Origin: Acidovorax sp. sif1233
GTDB lineage: Bacteria > Pseudomonadota > Gammaproteobacteria > Burkholderiales > Burkholderiaceae_C
Length of the DNA: 64,000 nt
Assembly: GCF_019218755.1 (NCBI RefSeq)
Contig: NZ_JAHUWZ010000005.1
Span: forward strand, 1-64,000
Reading direction: 5' to 3'
Part shown: positions 11,434 to 20,018 of the stretch, one piece after another
Numbering within the stretch: position 1 is the stretch's first letter
Layout of the letters: the number at the start of each line of letters is the position of its first letter
Translations under genes and position numbers: made by a program
The notes under the pieces: generated by a model
The model's database searches: none
Told to the model about the DNA's origin: nothing
Seen by the model: the letters and a program-made list of their open reading frames with translations, nothing else

Positions 11434-11571
11434 GTGGTGATTCACGAACTCTGCCAAACGGTAGGGAAAAGTCACACGCGGGAGTTTTGGGCGTTGGTGG
11501 AAAAGCAAATGCCGGACTGGAAGCGCCAACACGAAGTGCTGGAGCGAGCAGCTTTTGGCGATATGGTTTAG
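11434..11571 (+). pseudogene. C-terminal remnant of YgjP-like metallopeptidase
   Basis: Directly after gyrB, an open frame encodes VVIHELCQTVGKSHTREFWA and ends LVEKQMPDWKRQHEVLE. This is the C-terminal part of the DUF45/M48-type (YgjP-like) metallopeptidases, whose zinc motif is HExxH. The second His of the motif is Gln here (HELCQ) and all upstream sequence is missing, so the fragment cannot be functional. Such genes often sit beside type I restriction genes. I infer that a restriction locus once stood here and was largely deleted next to gyrB. Confidence 0.7.
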
Positions 11572-11630
11572 CCCAAGGGCATAAGCGCCCGTTTACCACG
11601 CTGACTAGCGCCACATCGAGTTCGCTCTCT

Positions 11631-13427
11631 TCAGAGCGCTTGGTAGTAGTCACGAATCTTCGAAGCCATGAGTACGCGTCTTTGGGCTAAGAACTCGGGA
11701 AAATTCGATGCAGTCATCGTCATCGCAGCCGTGGGTACGCAGTTTGCTCGCAGGTTCTCGATCAGTTCCTCATGCTGGTCAATGCCACCCAGTATCAATG
11801 GTTCCCCTTGGCACTGAGCTTGCGCATTCGCGAAGTAGAGATGGGGCGATCTGCTGCCAATCTTGATGTTTATCGCATCTTGCGTATACGCATAGTTGGC
11901 GATCTGGTTGTAGTCACCACGACCTTTCCCGTTCGCCTTAAGCAACTGTCTTGGGAAGATGTGATGCACGTCTCCCAAATTGCTGACCAGTTCGCGCACG
12001 GTGACATCGCGGGAAAGCAATCCCTTGTCATTGGTTTTAATCTGTGCAGCTACGAAGACCCAAAAAAGTGGGTGATTTGTAGAAGCGACATCAAGCGCCT
12101 GCACCAGTCCGAATTGCCAGAACGCGTCCGAAAGCTCAGCTTGCTCAATTCGAGCGAGGACCGCAGCGAAGTCTGGCTCATCAATCAAGCGGATGTCTCG
12201 TTCAAACTGGGTTTCAGCAGCACCCGAGAACCTACTGGTCAGAATTGATAACACAAACCAGCGCCGGACCAATCGTTCAATCTTTGACTCGTCGACTCCA
12301 CGCGCGCGCAGTCCCAGATAAAGCGCGTATGCAAAGTTAAGTGCGTTCTGCGACCGCACCATGTTGTTCACGATGAAACCCGCTGATTTGATGATGATGA
12401 CAAATCGCTGGAAGTGGGTTTCGTTGATGTAACGCCGCACACCGTGGGCCAGCTTTGCAAAGGACTCTTCTGCGATGCTCTCTTCAAATTGCTTCGTGGC
12501 GAAATTACGACCTGAAAGCAAGCTCACCAGATCCGCCAGTTTGCCCCGACCAAATTCGGTGCCGAATGTGACGCGCAAAACGTCTGTATAGCTTGGGTCA
12601 TACAGGTTGTCGTTGTCGCTGCGCAGCCAGCTGATCTTCTGGAAGAAATCAGTCGCCGCAAACTCTGGATCGCGCTCTTTAAGTTGATCATGGAATCCAG
12701 GCTCCATGGCCATGTGGCAAAAGTAGTCAATGGCTTTTCGAAGCTCTGGCCCCCCGAACCTCGTGTCTGCCGCGATTTTGGACATGGCAAAGTCCGCTTG
12801 CGAAAGCACGGTGCCTTTTGAGTTGATGCGAATGAAGATCTCGGTCACTGTCTCTATGTCCAGATCGTGATCCAGCTCTATGAGGCCGATCTGCTTTTTG
12901 GCAATGTCAGTAAGCGCACTAAGTGCCTTCTCGATCAACTCTTCATCCACGCTAGGGTTTGCTTGGCAGTACTCACGAATGGCCTTCAGAAGACTAATCT
13001 TGCCACTCACAATGGGAGCTATGTCAGCGATCCAGGAAGCATCGCGTCCGATAGCAGTGTTCGATACTTCGAACACTTCCTTCAAGGGGTGAAACGCAAT
13101 TCGAATGTTGACCTTGCGGTAGTCCTTGTTGATGACCTGCTGCCCAAGCACAGCAGCTGTGAGTGCCGTTACTCGCTGTTGGCCGTCGATGAGGATCATC
13201 TTCCCCAGCGCCATGCATCCGTCTTTCAACTTCACATCGGGGTTGCGCCAAGCTATCAAGTAGCCAACTGGGTAGCCCTTGTAAAGACTGTCCAAAAGGT
13301 CACGAACCTGAGTCCCGTCCCAAACAAAAGGTCGCTGAATCTCGGGAATGGCTATTTCGCCTTCCCGCACTTTGGCAAGAACGCTTTCGATCATGTACTG
13401 GTTAACCGCATACCGCTGAACACCCAT
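11631..13427 (-). CDS. GmrSD-like DUF262/DUF1524 nuclease
   Basis: The 598-residue protein has an N-terminal DUF262 (GmrS-like) domain with IPEIQRPFVW at about residue 27 and the hallmark ILIDGQQR at about 78-85. It has a C-terminal DUF1524/GmrD-like His-Me nuclease region with DVHHIFPRQL at about 486 and IANYAYTQDAINIKIGSRSP downstream. Fused GmrSD proteins are type IV-like restriction enzymes acting on modified phage DNA; the substrate here is unknown. I prefer the ATG at 13427, which has GAGGGA just upstream, over a GTG 12 bases earlier. It is lower in GC than its neighbours and sits next to a metallopeptidase remnant, suggesting acquired defence DNA. Confidence 0.85.
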   Translation of the reverse strand: MGVQRYAVNQYMIESVLAKVREGEIAIPEIQRPFVWDGTQVRDLLDSLYKGYPVGYLIAWRNPDVKLKDGCMALGKMILIDGQQRVTALTAAVLGQQVINKDYRKVNIRIAFHPLKEVFEVSNTAIGRDASWIADIAPIVSGKISLLKAIREYCQANPSVDEELIEKALSALTDIAKKQIGLIELDHDLDIETVTEIFIRINSKGTVLSQADFAMSKIAADTRFGGPELRKAIDYFCHMAMEPGFHDQLKERDPEFAATDFFQKISWLRSDNDNLYDPSYTDVLRVTFGTEFGRGKLADLVSLLSGRNFATKQFEESIAEESFAKLAHGVRRYINETHFQRFVIIIKSAGFIVNNMVRSQNALNFAYALYLGLRARGVDESKIERLVRRWFVLSILTSRFSGAAETQFERDIRLIDEPDFAAVLARIEQAELSDAFWQFGLVQALDVASTNHPLFWVFVAAQIKTNDKGLLSRDVTVRELVSNLGDVHHIFPRQLLKANGKGRGDYNQIANYAYTQDAINIKIGSRSPHLYFANAQAQCQGEPLILGGIDQHEELIENLRANCVPTAAMTMTASNFPEFLAQRRVLMASKIRDYYQAL

Positions 13428-13546
13428 TTGTTCCCTCACTCATTGACCAAAAGTTACATGCGAAGTGTAGAGGGCATGTACAACAACCCGGCGCAGAAAA
13501 TGACCAGTTTTGAGACGCTGACCAGAGCTCCATACCTTCCACAGAC

Positions 13547-14647
13547 ATGACAAGCACTGAAGGCAACGACGCCCCTTCCCCCTGCTGGGACGCCATCTCC
13601 GCCCGCCTGGACCAACTCTACCCCGGCCAGGAGCCCAAGCACTTTGGCACGCTGATCTCGCACATGCTGGGCGGGCCTGACCCGCTGGATGGCATCAGCG
13701 CCTGGCGGCGCACGGACCCGATGCCGCACTGGCATTTTGTGACGTATGGGTTCAGCGAGTTGTACGCCAAGGAGTCCAATGACCCGGAGGTGAGCGGCTA
13801 TGGTTTCGAGCTGACGTTTCGGCTGGCGATAGCGCCCAACGCAGCGGTCGATGCCGAGCCCCCGACATGGGCGCTGAATTTTTTGCAGAACTTGGCACGC
13901 TATGTGTTCCAGAGCGGCAACGTCTTCAACGACGGTGATTGGATGACAGCCAACGGTCCCATTGCACTGGGGCAGGCCACGCTGATCTGCTCCATGGGCT
14001 TTGTGACCGACCCGGAGCTGGCCGAGCCGCTGGCCACGCCCAATGGCTCAGTCGCCTTTTTGCAGGTAGTGGGACTGACGCTGGACGAGGAGCGCGCGGC
14101 CAAACAATGGCACACACGCAGTTTGCTCGATGTGCTGCTGCCGCACATGCCGCTGTGGGTAACGGACCTGGACCGCGCCTCGCTGCTGGGCGACCCCACG
14201 GTGAAGCAGCAGGTGGACGAGGGCGTGCGACGGGACGGCTCGTCGAGCGGGTACCTGTTTACCGATGTGCTGGACCTCCATCAGACCAAGCGGCGGCTGC
14301 GCAAGCCGCTGACTCTGGTGACTTTGGGCGCCCGCCAGGTGGATGAACTGGTGGCCCTGTTGCCGCTGCGCCTGCCGTTTGGCCGCACGCTGCGTGTGGC
14401 GGGGCACCGGTGGCAACTACTGCTGGAGCCTTCAGGCAACCAAGGCAGCAATGCAGTGGAATGGCAGGGCGAGGAAGAGAGCGCCGCCATCCTGCGTCTG
14501 ACCAATGCCACGGTGCTGCAGTTCGTACAGACACTGCAGCCGCGCGAAGGCCGCTATGTGCTGCCGCTGTTGCCGCAGGTGGAGTGGCGGATAGAGAAAA
14601 CGACGATCCAGGATTCAACCGGAAAAGTCGTTGACGTGGTTGGCTGA
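13547..14647 (+). CDS. Suppressor-of-fused (SUFU) domain protein
   Basis: The 366-residue protein matches the bacterial SUFU domain over its first 190 residues, with characteristic segments PHWHFVTYGFSELY and GYGFELTFRL, then WALNFLQNLARYVFQSGNVF and IDPE-like turns around STMGFVTDPEL. The C-terminal half (about 200-366) is less conserved. Bacterial SUFU-domain proteins are frequent as immunity proteins in polymorphic toxin systems, but no cognate toxin is adjacent here. It is divergent from the GmrSD-like gene, with 119 bp between their starts. Its role is uncertain. Confidence 0.8.
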   Translation: MTSTEGNDAPSPCWDAISARLDQLYPGQEPKHFGTLISHMLGGPDPLDGISAWRRTDPMPHWHFVTYGFSELYAKESNDPEVSGYGFELTFRLAIAPNAAVDAEPPTWALNFLQNLARYVFQSGNVFNDGDWMTANGPIALGQATLICSMGFVTDPELAEPLATPNGSVAFLQVVGLTLDEERAAKQWHTRSLLDVLLPHMPLWVTDLDRASLLGDPTVKQQVDEGVRRDGSSSGYLFTDVLDLHQTKRRLRKPLTLVTLGARQVDELVALLPLRLPFGRTLRVAGHRWQLLLEPSGNQGSNAVEWQGEEESAAILRLTNATVLQFVQTLQPREGRYVLPLLPQVEWRIEKTTIQDSTGKVVDVVG

Positions 14648-14656
14648 CCAGCCTGT

Positions 14657-14683
14657 CAGTCAGCCAGCCAGCCAGCCAGCCAC
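14657..14683. repeat. CAGC tetranucleotide repeat
   Basis: Five uninterrupted CAGC units preceded by CAGT lie ten bases beyond the SUFU-protein stop. The tract is intergenic, so slippage would not alter a product. Confidence 0.8.
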
Positions 14684-14745
14684 GCGCAGTGTCCAATGGC
14701 TGCGCTTGACAGGCAGCCTATTGGGCTACAGCACGCCCGGGCTGC

Positions 14746-15243
14746 CTATTCCTGCTTCGTCTGCTTCCAAATCCGATCCGCCCTTTCCCAAGCCGCCTTG
14801 GCCGCGGGCTCCGCATCCTTCCAGTTCAAACGGCTGCTCTCGCGGTCGGTGTCCCAGCGCGTCTGCAGATGGTCGCGGGCGTCGTTCCAGTCGCGGTGGC
14901 GTCCGTCGATCACGCTTTGATAGCCGTGGCGGTACGCAGGCGCATAGTCGTCGTAGGTATAGGCATCCGAGTAGTACGGCTCCCGGCCATACGCGTCGCG
15001 CCAGTAGGCGTCTTCATCCGTGGGGTTGACCGCTTCGGCCGCGCCCTTGCCGGCCAGGCCGCCGACGACGGCGCCGACCACTGCGCCCACGGCGGAGCCG
15101 ATGGGGCCGCCGATGGAGCCCGCAGCTGCGCCCGTGACGGCGCCGCCTGCGGCACCGATGCCCGTGCCGATGGGGTGGGCGCCCGGCTCCTTGGTGATGG
15201 GGTCCAGGTTCATGTCGCGGGTGGGGTCTTGGGGATGGGTCAT
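14746..15243 (-). CDS. Glycine-zipper domain protein
   Basis: I place the start at the ATG at 15241-15243 with an AGGAGA ribosome site seven bases upstream, giving 165 residues. Residues about 25-75 form a glycine-zipper-like hydrophobic hairpin (GTGIGAAGGAVTGAAAGSIG, IGSAVGAVVGAVVGGLAGKG), a pattern of membrane-inserting or outer-membrane-associated stress proteins. The rest is Tyr/Asp/Trp-rich (DAYWRDAYGREPYYSDAYTY) and hydrophilic. There is no clear signal peptide. It is a recurrent hypothetical protein type in Burkholderiales; the function is unknown. Confidence 0.8.
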   Translation of the reverse strand: MTHPQDPTRDMNLDPITKEPGAHPIGTGIGAAGGAVTGAAAGSIGGPIGSAVGAVVGAVVGGLAGKGAAEAVNPTDEDAYWRDAYGREPYYSDAYTYDDYAPAYRHGYQSVIDGRHRDWNDARDHLQTRWDTDRESSRLNWKDAEPAAKAAWERADRIWKQTKQE

Positions 15244-15460
15244 GGTGGTCTCCTGTAGGTAGGGGTAGGGGTGGATACGTCCAGAACCCCATGGTCTTCG
15301 CCGCCGCGCCACACTGGCGTAGGCCAAGCGCCACATGCGGCGACAGCTTTTGGGGACCATGGCCATGGGCGTCATTGCGCCCAGCGCCAGCGGGTGGCCG
15401 CGATGACTGCGTGGGCAGCGCCACATGGGCGGCCGGCCACCCAGGCACAATCGCAACCCC

Positions 15461-15874
15461 ATGCGCTCCCCCATTTCCATCGTCGACGTTGACCGCCTCG
15501 ACACCTGGACCCGCTATCGCCCAGGCCTGTGCGACACCTGCGCGGCCAACTGCTGCACGATGCCGCTCGAAGTGCAGCTGGCAGACCTGGTGCGGCTGGA
15601 GCTGGTGGACCCGTTCGAGGCCGAGCATGAAGAGCTGCGGCACATTGCCAGGCGGCTGCTCAAGGCACGGCTGATCGACCACTTCAACCACAAGAACGCG
15701 ATCTTCACGATGGCGCGGCGGGCCAGTGGGGACTGTAACTTTCTCGACCCCAAAACACGCCTGTGCACGGTGTACGACAAGCGGCCCGAGACGTGCCGGC
15801 TGCATCCGCAGAAGAAGAGCCCCAAGCCGGGGTACTGCGCCTACGGGGCGCGGGATCTGCAGCGCAGGGGTTGA
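15461..15874 (+). CDS. YkgJ-family cysteine cluster protein
   Basis: The 137-residue protein has a Cys array typical of the YkgJ/CxxCxxCC zinc- or iron-chelating family: GLCDTCAANCCTMPLEV near residue 22, then GDCNF, TRLCTVYDKRPETCRLHP and GYCAYG. The start at 15461 (MRSPISIVDVDRLDTW) is preferred over an ATG 36 bases upstream. Biological role is not established; metal binding is inferred from the Cys pattern. Confidence 0.85.
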   Translation: MRSPISIVDVDRLDTWTRYRPGLCDTCAANCCTMPLEVQLADLVRLELVDPFEAEHEELRHIARRLLKARLIDHFNHKNAIFTMARRASGDCNFLDPKTRLCTVYDKRPETCRLHPQKKSPKPGYCAYGARDLQRRG

Positions 15875-15966
15875 GCGGCGGGCACCCGGGGCTGCCTGCC
15901 GCCAGGCCACGCTATTTGCCGGAGGGCGCACGGCGGGCCGCCGCAGCGCCAGCCCGCGCGCTACCG

Positions 15967-16293
15967 CTACACCGTCTCCCTTTGGACAAAGCCCGCCACG
16001 GGCTCGGCGGGCTCGGCCACGGTGCCCACGTCCACCGCGTCCACCCGCGCCTGCGGTGGGCCGTGGCGGGCCCAGTCGATGAGGGACTGCACGGCATCGG
16101 CGGGGCCGGTGGCCAGGGCTTCCACGCTGCCATCGCGGCGGTTGCGCACCCAGCCCTGCACACCGCGCTGCAGGGCGGCCTGCACCAGGGACCAGCGGTA
16201 GCCCACGCCCTGCACATGCCCCCGGATCAGAAGGTGCCGGGTGACGGTGGTGGTGTTGCCGCTGTTGTTGTAGGTACCGCCGCTGTGGTGCAT
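15967..16293 (-). CDS. Acylphosphatase
   Basis: Acylphosphatase hydrolyses carboxyl-phosphate bonds. The catalytic signature is present: LLIRGHVQGVGYRWSL gives the phosphate-binding loop with Arg, and GWVRNRRDGSVEAL supplies the catalytic Asn. The ATG at 16293 yields 108 residues, slightly longer than the usual 90-100 because of an N-terminal extension rich in Gly, Thr and Asn. It stands alone, convergent with the YkgJ-type gene and divergent from the ferredoxin gene. Confidence 0.92.
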   Translation of the reverse strand: MHHSGGTYNNSGNTTTVTRHLLIRGHVQGVGYRWSLVQAALQRGVQGWVRNRRDGSVEALATGPADAVQSLIDWARHGPPQARVDAVDVGTVAEPAEPVAGFVQRETV

Positions 16294-16439
16294 GGGCGCA
16301 CTGTATCGCCAGCGCGGGGCGTTGACCACATGCGCGCCATGGCGGTGCTCGACCGGCCGGATGCGGCGCGCTAAGCTGTGGCGTGGCAGCCGCGGGCTTC
16401 GTCCAGCACTGCCATCCCTCGCACTGTCCAGGCCACCGC

Positions 16440-16730
16440 ATGAACGCACCCCGCAAGGCCTTGCCCGCCATCGACACTGCCCGCTGCACGGGCTGCGGCT
16501 GGTGTGTGGCCGTGTGCGCGCCGCATGTGCTGTCGCTGCAGGTGCAGGGCCCGCAAGCCTGGGGTCCCAAGCGGTCCCGGCTGCATGATGCGGCGGCCTG
16601 CACCGGGTGTGCCTTGTGCGCGGTGCGGTGCCCGTTCGATGCGATCCGCATGGTGCGTGCGGGCTCCTTGCATGCGGTGCGGGACGATGCGGCGTTGTCC
16701 CACACCAGCGGCGGCGCGGCTGTGGTGTGA
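16440..16730 (+). CDS. 4Fe-4S dicluster ferredoxin-type protein
   Basis: The 96-residue protein carries two CxxCxxCxxxC-type motifs: CTGCGWCVAVC near residue 16 and CTGCALCAVRC followed by P near residue 57. Each can ligand one [4Fe-4S] cluster. There is no signal peptide, so a cytoplasmic electron carrier or an accessory subunit is likely. The start at 16440 is chosen because the longer upstream frame overlaps the divergent acylphosphatase promoter region. No partner oxidoreductase is adjacent. Confidence 0.88.
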   Translation: MNAPRKALPAIDTARCTGCGWCVAVCAPHVLSLQVQGPQAWGPKRSRLHDAAACTGCALCAVRCPFDAIRMVRAGSLHAVRDDAALSHTSGGAAVV

Positions 16731-16797
16731 TTCCAGGCCCGGGTTTCACCCGAGTGTTCACCACCCCACCATTGCATGCCAGAAAAGGAGCCACGCC

Positions 16798-17235
16798 ATG
16801 CCTGAAAAGAAAGCCAGCGTTCACTGGGAAGGGGCCGGCAAGGCCGGCCAGGGCCAGATCAGCACCGAGACCGGCGCGCTGGACAAGTACCCCTATGGCT
16901 TTGCCAGCCGCTTTGGCGACGACCGCAAGGGCACCAACCCCGAGGAGATCCTGGGGGCGGCGCATGCGGCCTGCTTCACCATGGCGTTTTCGTTCGCCGC
17001 CGACAAGGCGGGCATCGCCACCGAAGCGGTGGACACCACCGCCAGCGTGCGCCTGTCCAAGGAGGGCGAAGGTTTTGTGATCGACCGCATCGCGCTCACG
17101 CTCACCGCCAAGGTGCCCGGGCTGGACGATGCGGCCTTCCAGAAACTGGCGGCCGATGCCAAGGCCAATTGCCCGCTGTCGAAGGCACTGGCCGCGGTGC
17201 CCGAGATCACGCTGACCGCCACGCTGGTGAAGTAG
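16798..17235 (+). CDS. osmC: OsmC family peroxiredoxin
   Basis: OsmC reduces organic hydroperoxides with a Cys pair. The 145-residue protein begins MPEKKASVHWEGAGKAGQGQ and has the two conserved cysteines in AAHAACFTMAFSF (about residue 60) and ANCPLSKAL (about 124). A ribosome site AAGGAG lies ten bases before the ATG at 16798. The length and order match E. coli-type OsmC rather than Ohr. It is monocistronic between the ferredoxin gene and a convergent serine hydrolase gene. Confidence 0.92.
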   Translation: MPEKKASVHWEGAGKAGQGQISTETGALDKYPYGFASRFGDDRKGTNPEEILGAAHAACFTMAFSFAADKAGIATEAVDTTASVRLSKEGEGFVIDRIALTLTAKVPGLDDAAFQKLAADAKANCPLSKALAAVPEITLTATLVK

Positions 17236-17295
17236 CCAACGGGACGGGCCAGGACACCGCGCCCCGGCACGGTCTTCTTTTTGTCCGCCTGCCCC

Positions 17296-18618
17296 TCAGC
17301 GCCCCCGCGCCGCCGCGGCCAGCGCGGCAAACGCCTGCCGGTCCGCCGCATGCGTGAAGGCGGTGTTGGGCACCGGGTGTGTGGACAGCTTCACCACCAC
17401 CAGCTCCGCCGCCGGGTTGATGTGGATGTGCTGGCCCATCAGGCCCTTGGCCTCCAGCGTACCGTCCGCATCGTGCGGCACCCACCACTGGTTGTGGTAC
17501 GAGTAGCCCGCGCGCATGGCGGTGCCGGGGGCCTTGCTGAATTTCGCGGGGTCGGCGCCCTTGCGCAGCTCGGCGATGGTGGCGGGCGAGATGATCTGCT
17601 GGCCGTTGTAGCGGCCGTTGGCGCGCAGCATTTCGCCCAGGCGGCCCAGGTCGCGCAGCGTGGCGTTCACGCCCACGCTGGTGGACTGGCCGCCGTTGGC
17701 GTCGGCAAACACATAGGCATCCTCCTGCGCGCCCAGGCGCGACCAGATGCGCTCGGACAGCAGCGTGGCGTAGCTCTTGCCGGTGACGCGCTGCAGCAGC
17801 CAGCCCAGCACTTCCGTGTCCACCGACTTGTACGCGAACGCGGCGCCGTGCTCGCCCTCCTTCTTCAGCGTGGGCAGGAACTCGGCCATGCTTTTGGCGG
17901 CGCTGCTGCCGGGCGGCGCGGGCTGCAGGCCTGCGGCGGCCAGGTACTGGAAGACGCCGGACGCAGGGTCGGCAAAGTTCTCGGCGTATTGCACGCCGGT
18001 GGTCATGTCCAGCGTCTGCTGCACGGTGGCATCGGTCCAGGCGCTGGTGGCCAGCTCGGGCAGGTAGCGGGGGATCGGTGCTTTCGGGTCGATCACGCCT
18101 TCCTGGATGAGCTCGGTCACCAGCAGGCCGGTGAGCGATTTGCTCATGGACCACAGCACATGCGGCTGGTGCGGTTGCATGCCGATGTGGTGGCGCTCGT
18201 ACACCACCTGGCCCCGGTGCAACACCAGCAGGCCGTCGGTGTAGGTGGCCTTTTGCCAGTCGGCCAGCGTGGTGGTGCCGCCCTTGCCGTCGGGCACGGG
18301 CAGCGCGTCGTCCAGCGCTCGGGATGCGGCGGCCAGCGCGCTGGGCGCCCCGGCACCGCGCCACACGGACGCCGTGGGCCCCAGCTCGCGCAGGTGGTGC
18401 GCGGCCCAGCGCACGTTGGGGTACTTGAGGATGTTGGCCAGGCGCACGATCTTGTCGGGCGGCGGCGGAAAGCCCTGCATCAGCTGCAGCGTGGCGGGGT
18501 GGGTGGCGTCGGGTGGTGGCAGTTGCGGTGCCTGCGCATGGCTGGCGGAGGCCATGCACAGGGCTGCTGCGGCAGTGGCGAGCGTCACCAGGGCAAATTG
18601 GAGGCGGGGGAACGGCAT
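17296..18618 (-). CDS. Exported serine hydrolase (beta-lactamase class C fold)
   Basis: The 440-residue protein has a Sec signal peptide (LQFALVTLATAAAALCMASA, cleaved near SHAQA). Its catalytic domain has the SxxK motif in LWSMSKSLTGLLV and later FAYKSVDTEVLGWLLQR, in the position of the YxN-type motif. The C-terminal LMGQHIHINPAAELVVVKLS fits the HxG/KTG strand region. The family (beta-lactamase/transpeptidase-like, class C and esterase EstB group) includes esterases and peptidases, so the substrate cannot be named. I use the ATG at 18618; a TTG 18 bases upstream is possible. Confidence 0.85.
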   Translation of the reverse strand: MPFPRLQFALVTLATAAAALCMASASHAQAPQLPPPDATHPATLQLMQGFPPPPDKIVRLANILKYPNVRWAAHHLRELGPTASVWRGAGAPSALAAASRALDDALPVPDGKGGTTTLADWQKATYTDGLLVLHRGQVVYERHHIGMQPHQPHVLWSMSKSLTGLLVTELIQEGVIDPKAPIPRYLPELATSAWTDATVQQTLDMTTGVQYAENFADPASGVFQYLAAAGLQPAPPGSSAAKSMAEFLPTLKKEGEHGAAFAYKSVDTEVLGWLLQRVTGKSYATLLSERIWSRLGAQEDAYVFADANGGQSTSVGVNATLRDLGRLGEMLRANGRYNGQQIISPATIAELRKGADPAKFSKAPGTAMRAGYSYHNQWWVPHDADGTLEAKGLMGQHIHINPAAELVVVKLSTHPVPNTAFTHAADRQAFAALAAAARGR

Positions 18619-18688
18619 GGTGCGAAAGTCCTGCAAAAGGTGGGTGGGATCGGGCAGAGAAACGACGGAACAGGAAGGGGCGGGCGGG

Positions 18689-19270
18689 CTATCCCCGCGC
18701 CGCCAGCAGCGCGCGGATCACGACCTCGGTGCGGTCGTACTCGCCTTCGCCAAAGTGCTTGTAGCGAATGTGTCCCTGCGCATCGATGAGGTAGGCCGCG
18801 GGCCAGTACTGGTTGCTGTAGGCCTTCCAGGTGCCGTAGCGGTTGTCTTGCGCCACGGGGTGCTTCACGCCGTGGCGGCGCATGGCCACCTCGACGTTGC
18901 TGGTGGTGCGCTCGAACGGAAACTCCGGCGTGTGCACGCCCACCACCGTGAGGCCCTGGGGCGTGTACAGCTCGGCCCAGCGGTTCACGTGGGGGAGGGT
19001 GCGGATGCAGTTGATGCACGCATACGTCCAGAAGTCCACCAGCACCACGCGGCCGCGCAGCTGGGCCAGGGTGAGGGGTTCGGAGTTGAGCCAGCGCTCG
19101 ATGCCGGTGAACTCGGGCGCCGCGCCAAAGTCGGGCAGCGTGGCGGCCTGGATGGCGGGCCCCGCTGCGTGGGTGAGGGCGGGTGCCGCCACCGCTGCGG
19201 CTACAGAAGCTGCGGACGCCAGGAATGTGCGGCGTTGAAAAGAGAATGGTGAAGAAAGGCGCGATGTCAT
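18689..19270 (-). CDS. Tat-exported thioredoxin-like protein
   Basis: The 193-residue protein begins with a twin-arginine signal (FQRRTFLASAASVAAAVAAP). A TlpA/redoxin fold follows, with VVLVDFWTYACINCIRTLPH, where CINC is the CxxC active site. Residues GVHTPEFPFERTTSNVEVAM and PVAQDNRYGTWKAYSNQYWP are typical of the thioredoxin domain of the DipZ-type family. It lies 28 bp downstream of a CcdA-like membrane gene, which probably supplies electrons across the membrane, so the two would form a periplasmic reductase pathway. Tat export suggests that it folds before export. Confidence 0.88.
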   Translation of the reverse strand: MTSRLSSPFSFQRRTFLASAASVAAAVAAPALTHAAGPAIQAATLPDFGAAPEFTGIERWLNSEPLTLAQLRGRVVLVDFWTYACINCIRTLPHVNRWAELYTPQGLTVVGVHTPEFPFERTTSNVEVAMRRHGVKHPVAQDNRYGTWKAYSNQYWPAAYLIDAQGHIRYKHFGEGEYDRTEVVIRALLAARG

Positions 19271-19298
19271 GGTGAAAACTCCTTGCTGCGGGCCGCTC

Positions 19299-20018
19299 TT
19301 ACAGCCCGCCAGAACCCGAGGGATAGAACTGCGACAGCCAGGCGGTGACCTGCCCATCCACCTCCAGCAGCATGGCCAGCGCCACGGCGATGACCACCAC
19401 GCCAAAGGCCTGTTGCACGCGGTGCGCGTGGCGCGAGATGCGGCGCACATGGCTGGCCGCTGCCTGGCCACCGTAGGCAATGGCCAGCATGGGCACTGCG
19501 GCGCCGGTGGAATAAGCGAGCAGCAGCACCGCCGTGCTGACCCCGGGCGGCTCGGTGGCGATGAGCGTGAGGATGGACGCCAGCACCGGCCCGGCGCAGG
19601 GCGTCCACACCGCGCCCAGGCTCAGGCCCAGCAGCAGCCCGCCCCAGTTGCCGGCCGATGAGCCCAGCCCCAGGCTGGCCACGCGGCTGAGCGCACCACC
19701 CGCGTGTTGGCTGAGCCACTGGAAGGGCCGAGGCCACACGGTGAGCACGCCAAACACCAGCAGCATCACGGCGGCGAACCGGCGCAAGCCCTCGGGCGAC
19801 ACGCCCAGCACCTGCGTGAAGCTGCTGAACAACAGCGCCACGGCAGCGAACGAGAGCGCAAAGCCCAGCGCGATGAACAGCGGGCGCGTGCGCCGCGCCG
19901 CGCCGCCCGCCACCGACGCGCCCAGCACCACCGGCAGCATGGGCAGCACGCAGGGCGCGCCCACGGTGAGCATGCCGGCGGCCACGGCCAGCCAGGGCGA
20001 GGTGGCGGCCATGGTCAT
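19299..20018 (-). CDS. CcdA/DsbD-like cytochrome c biogenesis membrane protein
   Basis: The 239-residue protein has about six hydrophobic helices and the CcdA/DsbD-beta pattern with a Cys in helix 1 (TVGAPCVLPMLPVVLGA) and another in helix 4 (GAVWTPCAGPVLASI). These would relay electrons from cytoplasmic thioredoxin to the periplasm. The ATG at 20018 overlaps the upstream DUF2147 gene stop by ATGA. The likely electron acceptor is the Tat-exported thioredoxin-like protein encoded next. Confidence 0.88.
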   Translation of the reverse strand: MTMAATSPWLAVAAGMLTVGAPCVLPMLPVVLGASVAGGAARRTRPLFIALGFALSFAAVALLFSSFTQVLGVSPEGLRRFAAVMLLVFGVLTVWPRPFQWLSQHAGGALSRVASLGLGSSAGNWGGLLLGLSLGAVWTPCAGPVLASILTLIATEPPGVSTAVLLLAYSTGAAVPMLAIAYGGQAAASHVRRISRHAHRVQQAFGVVVIAVALAMLLEVDGQVTAWLSQFYPSGSGGL

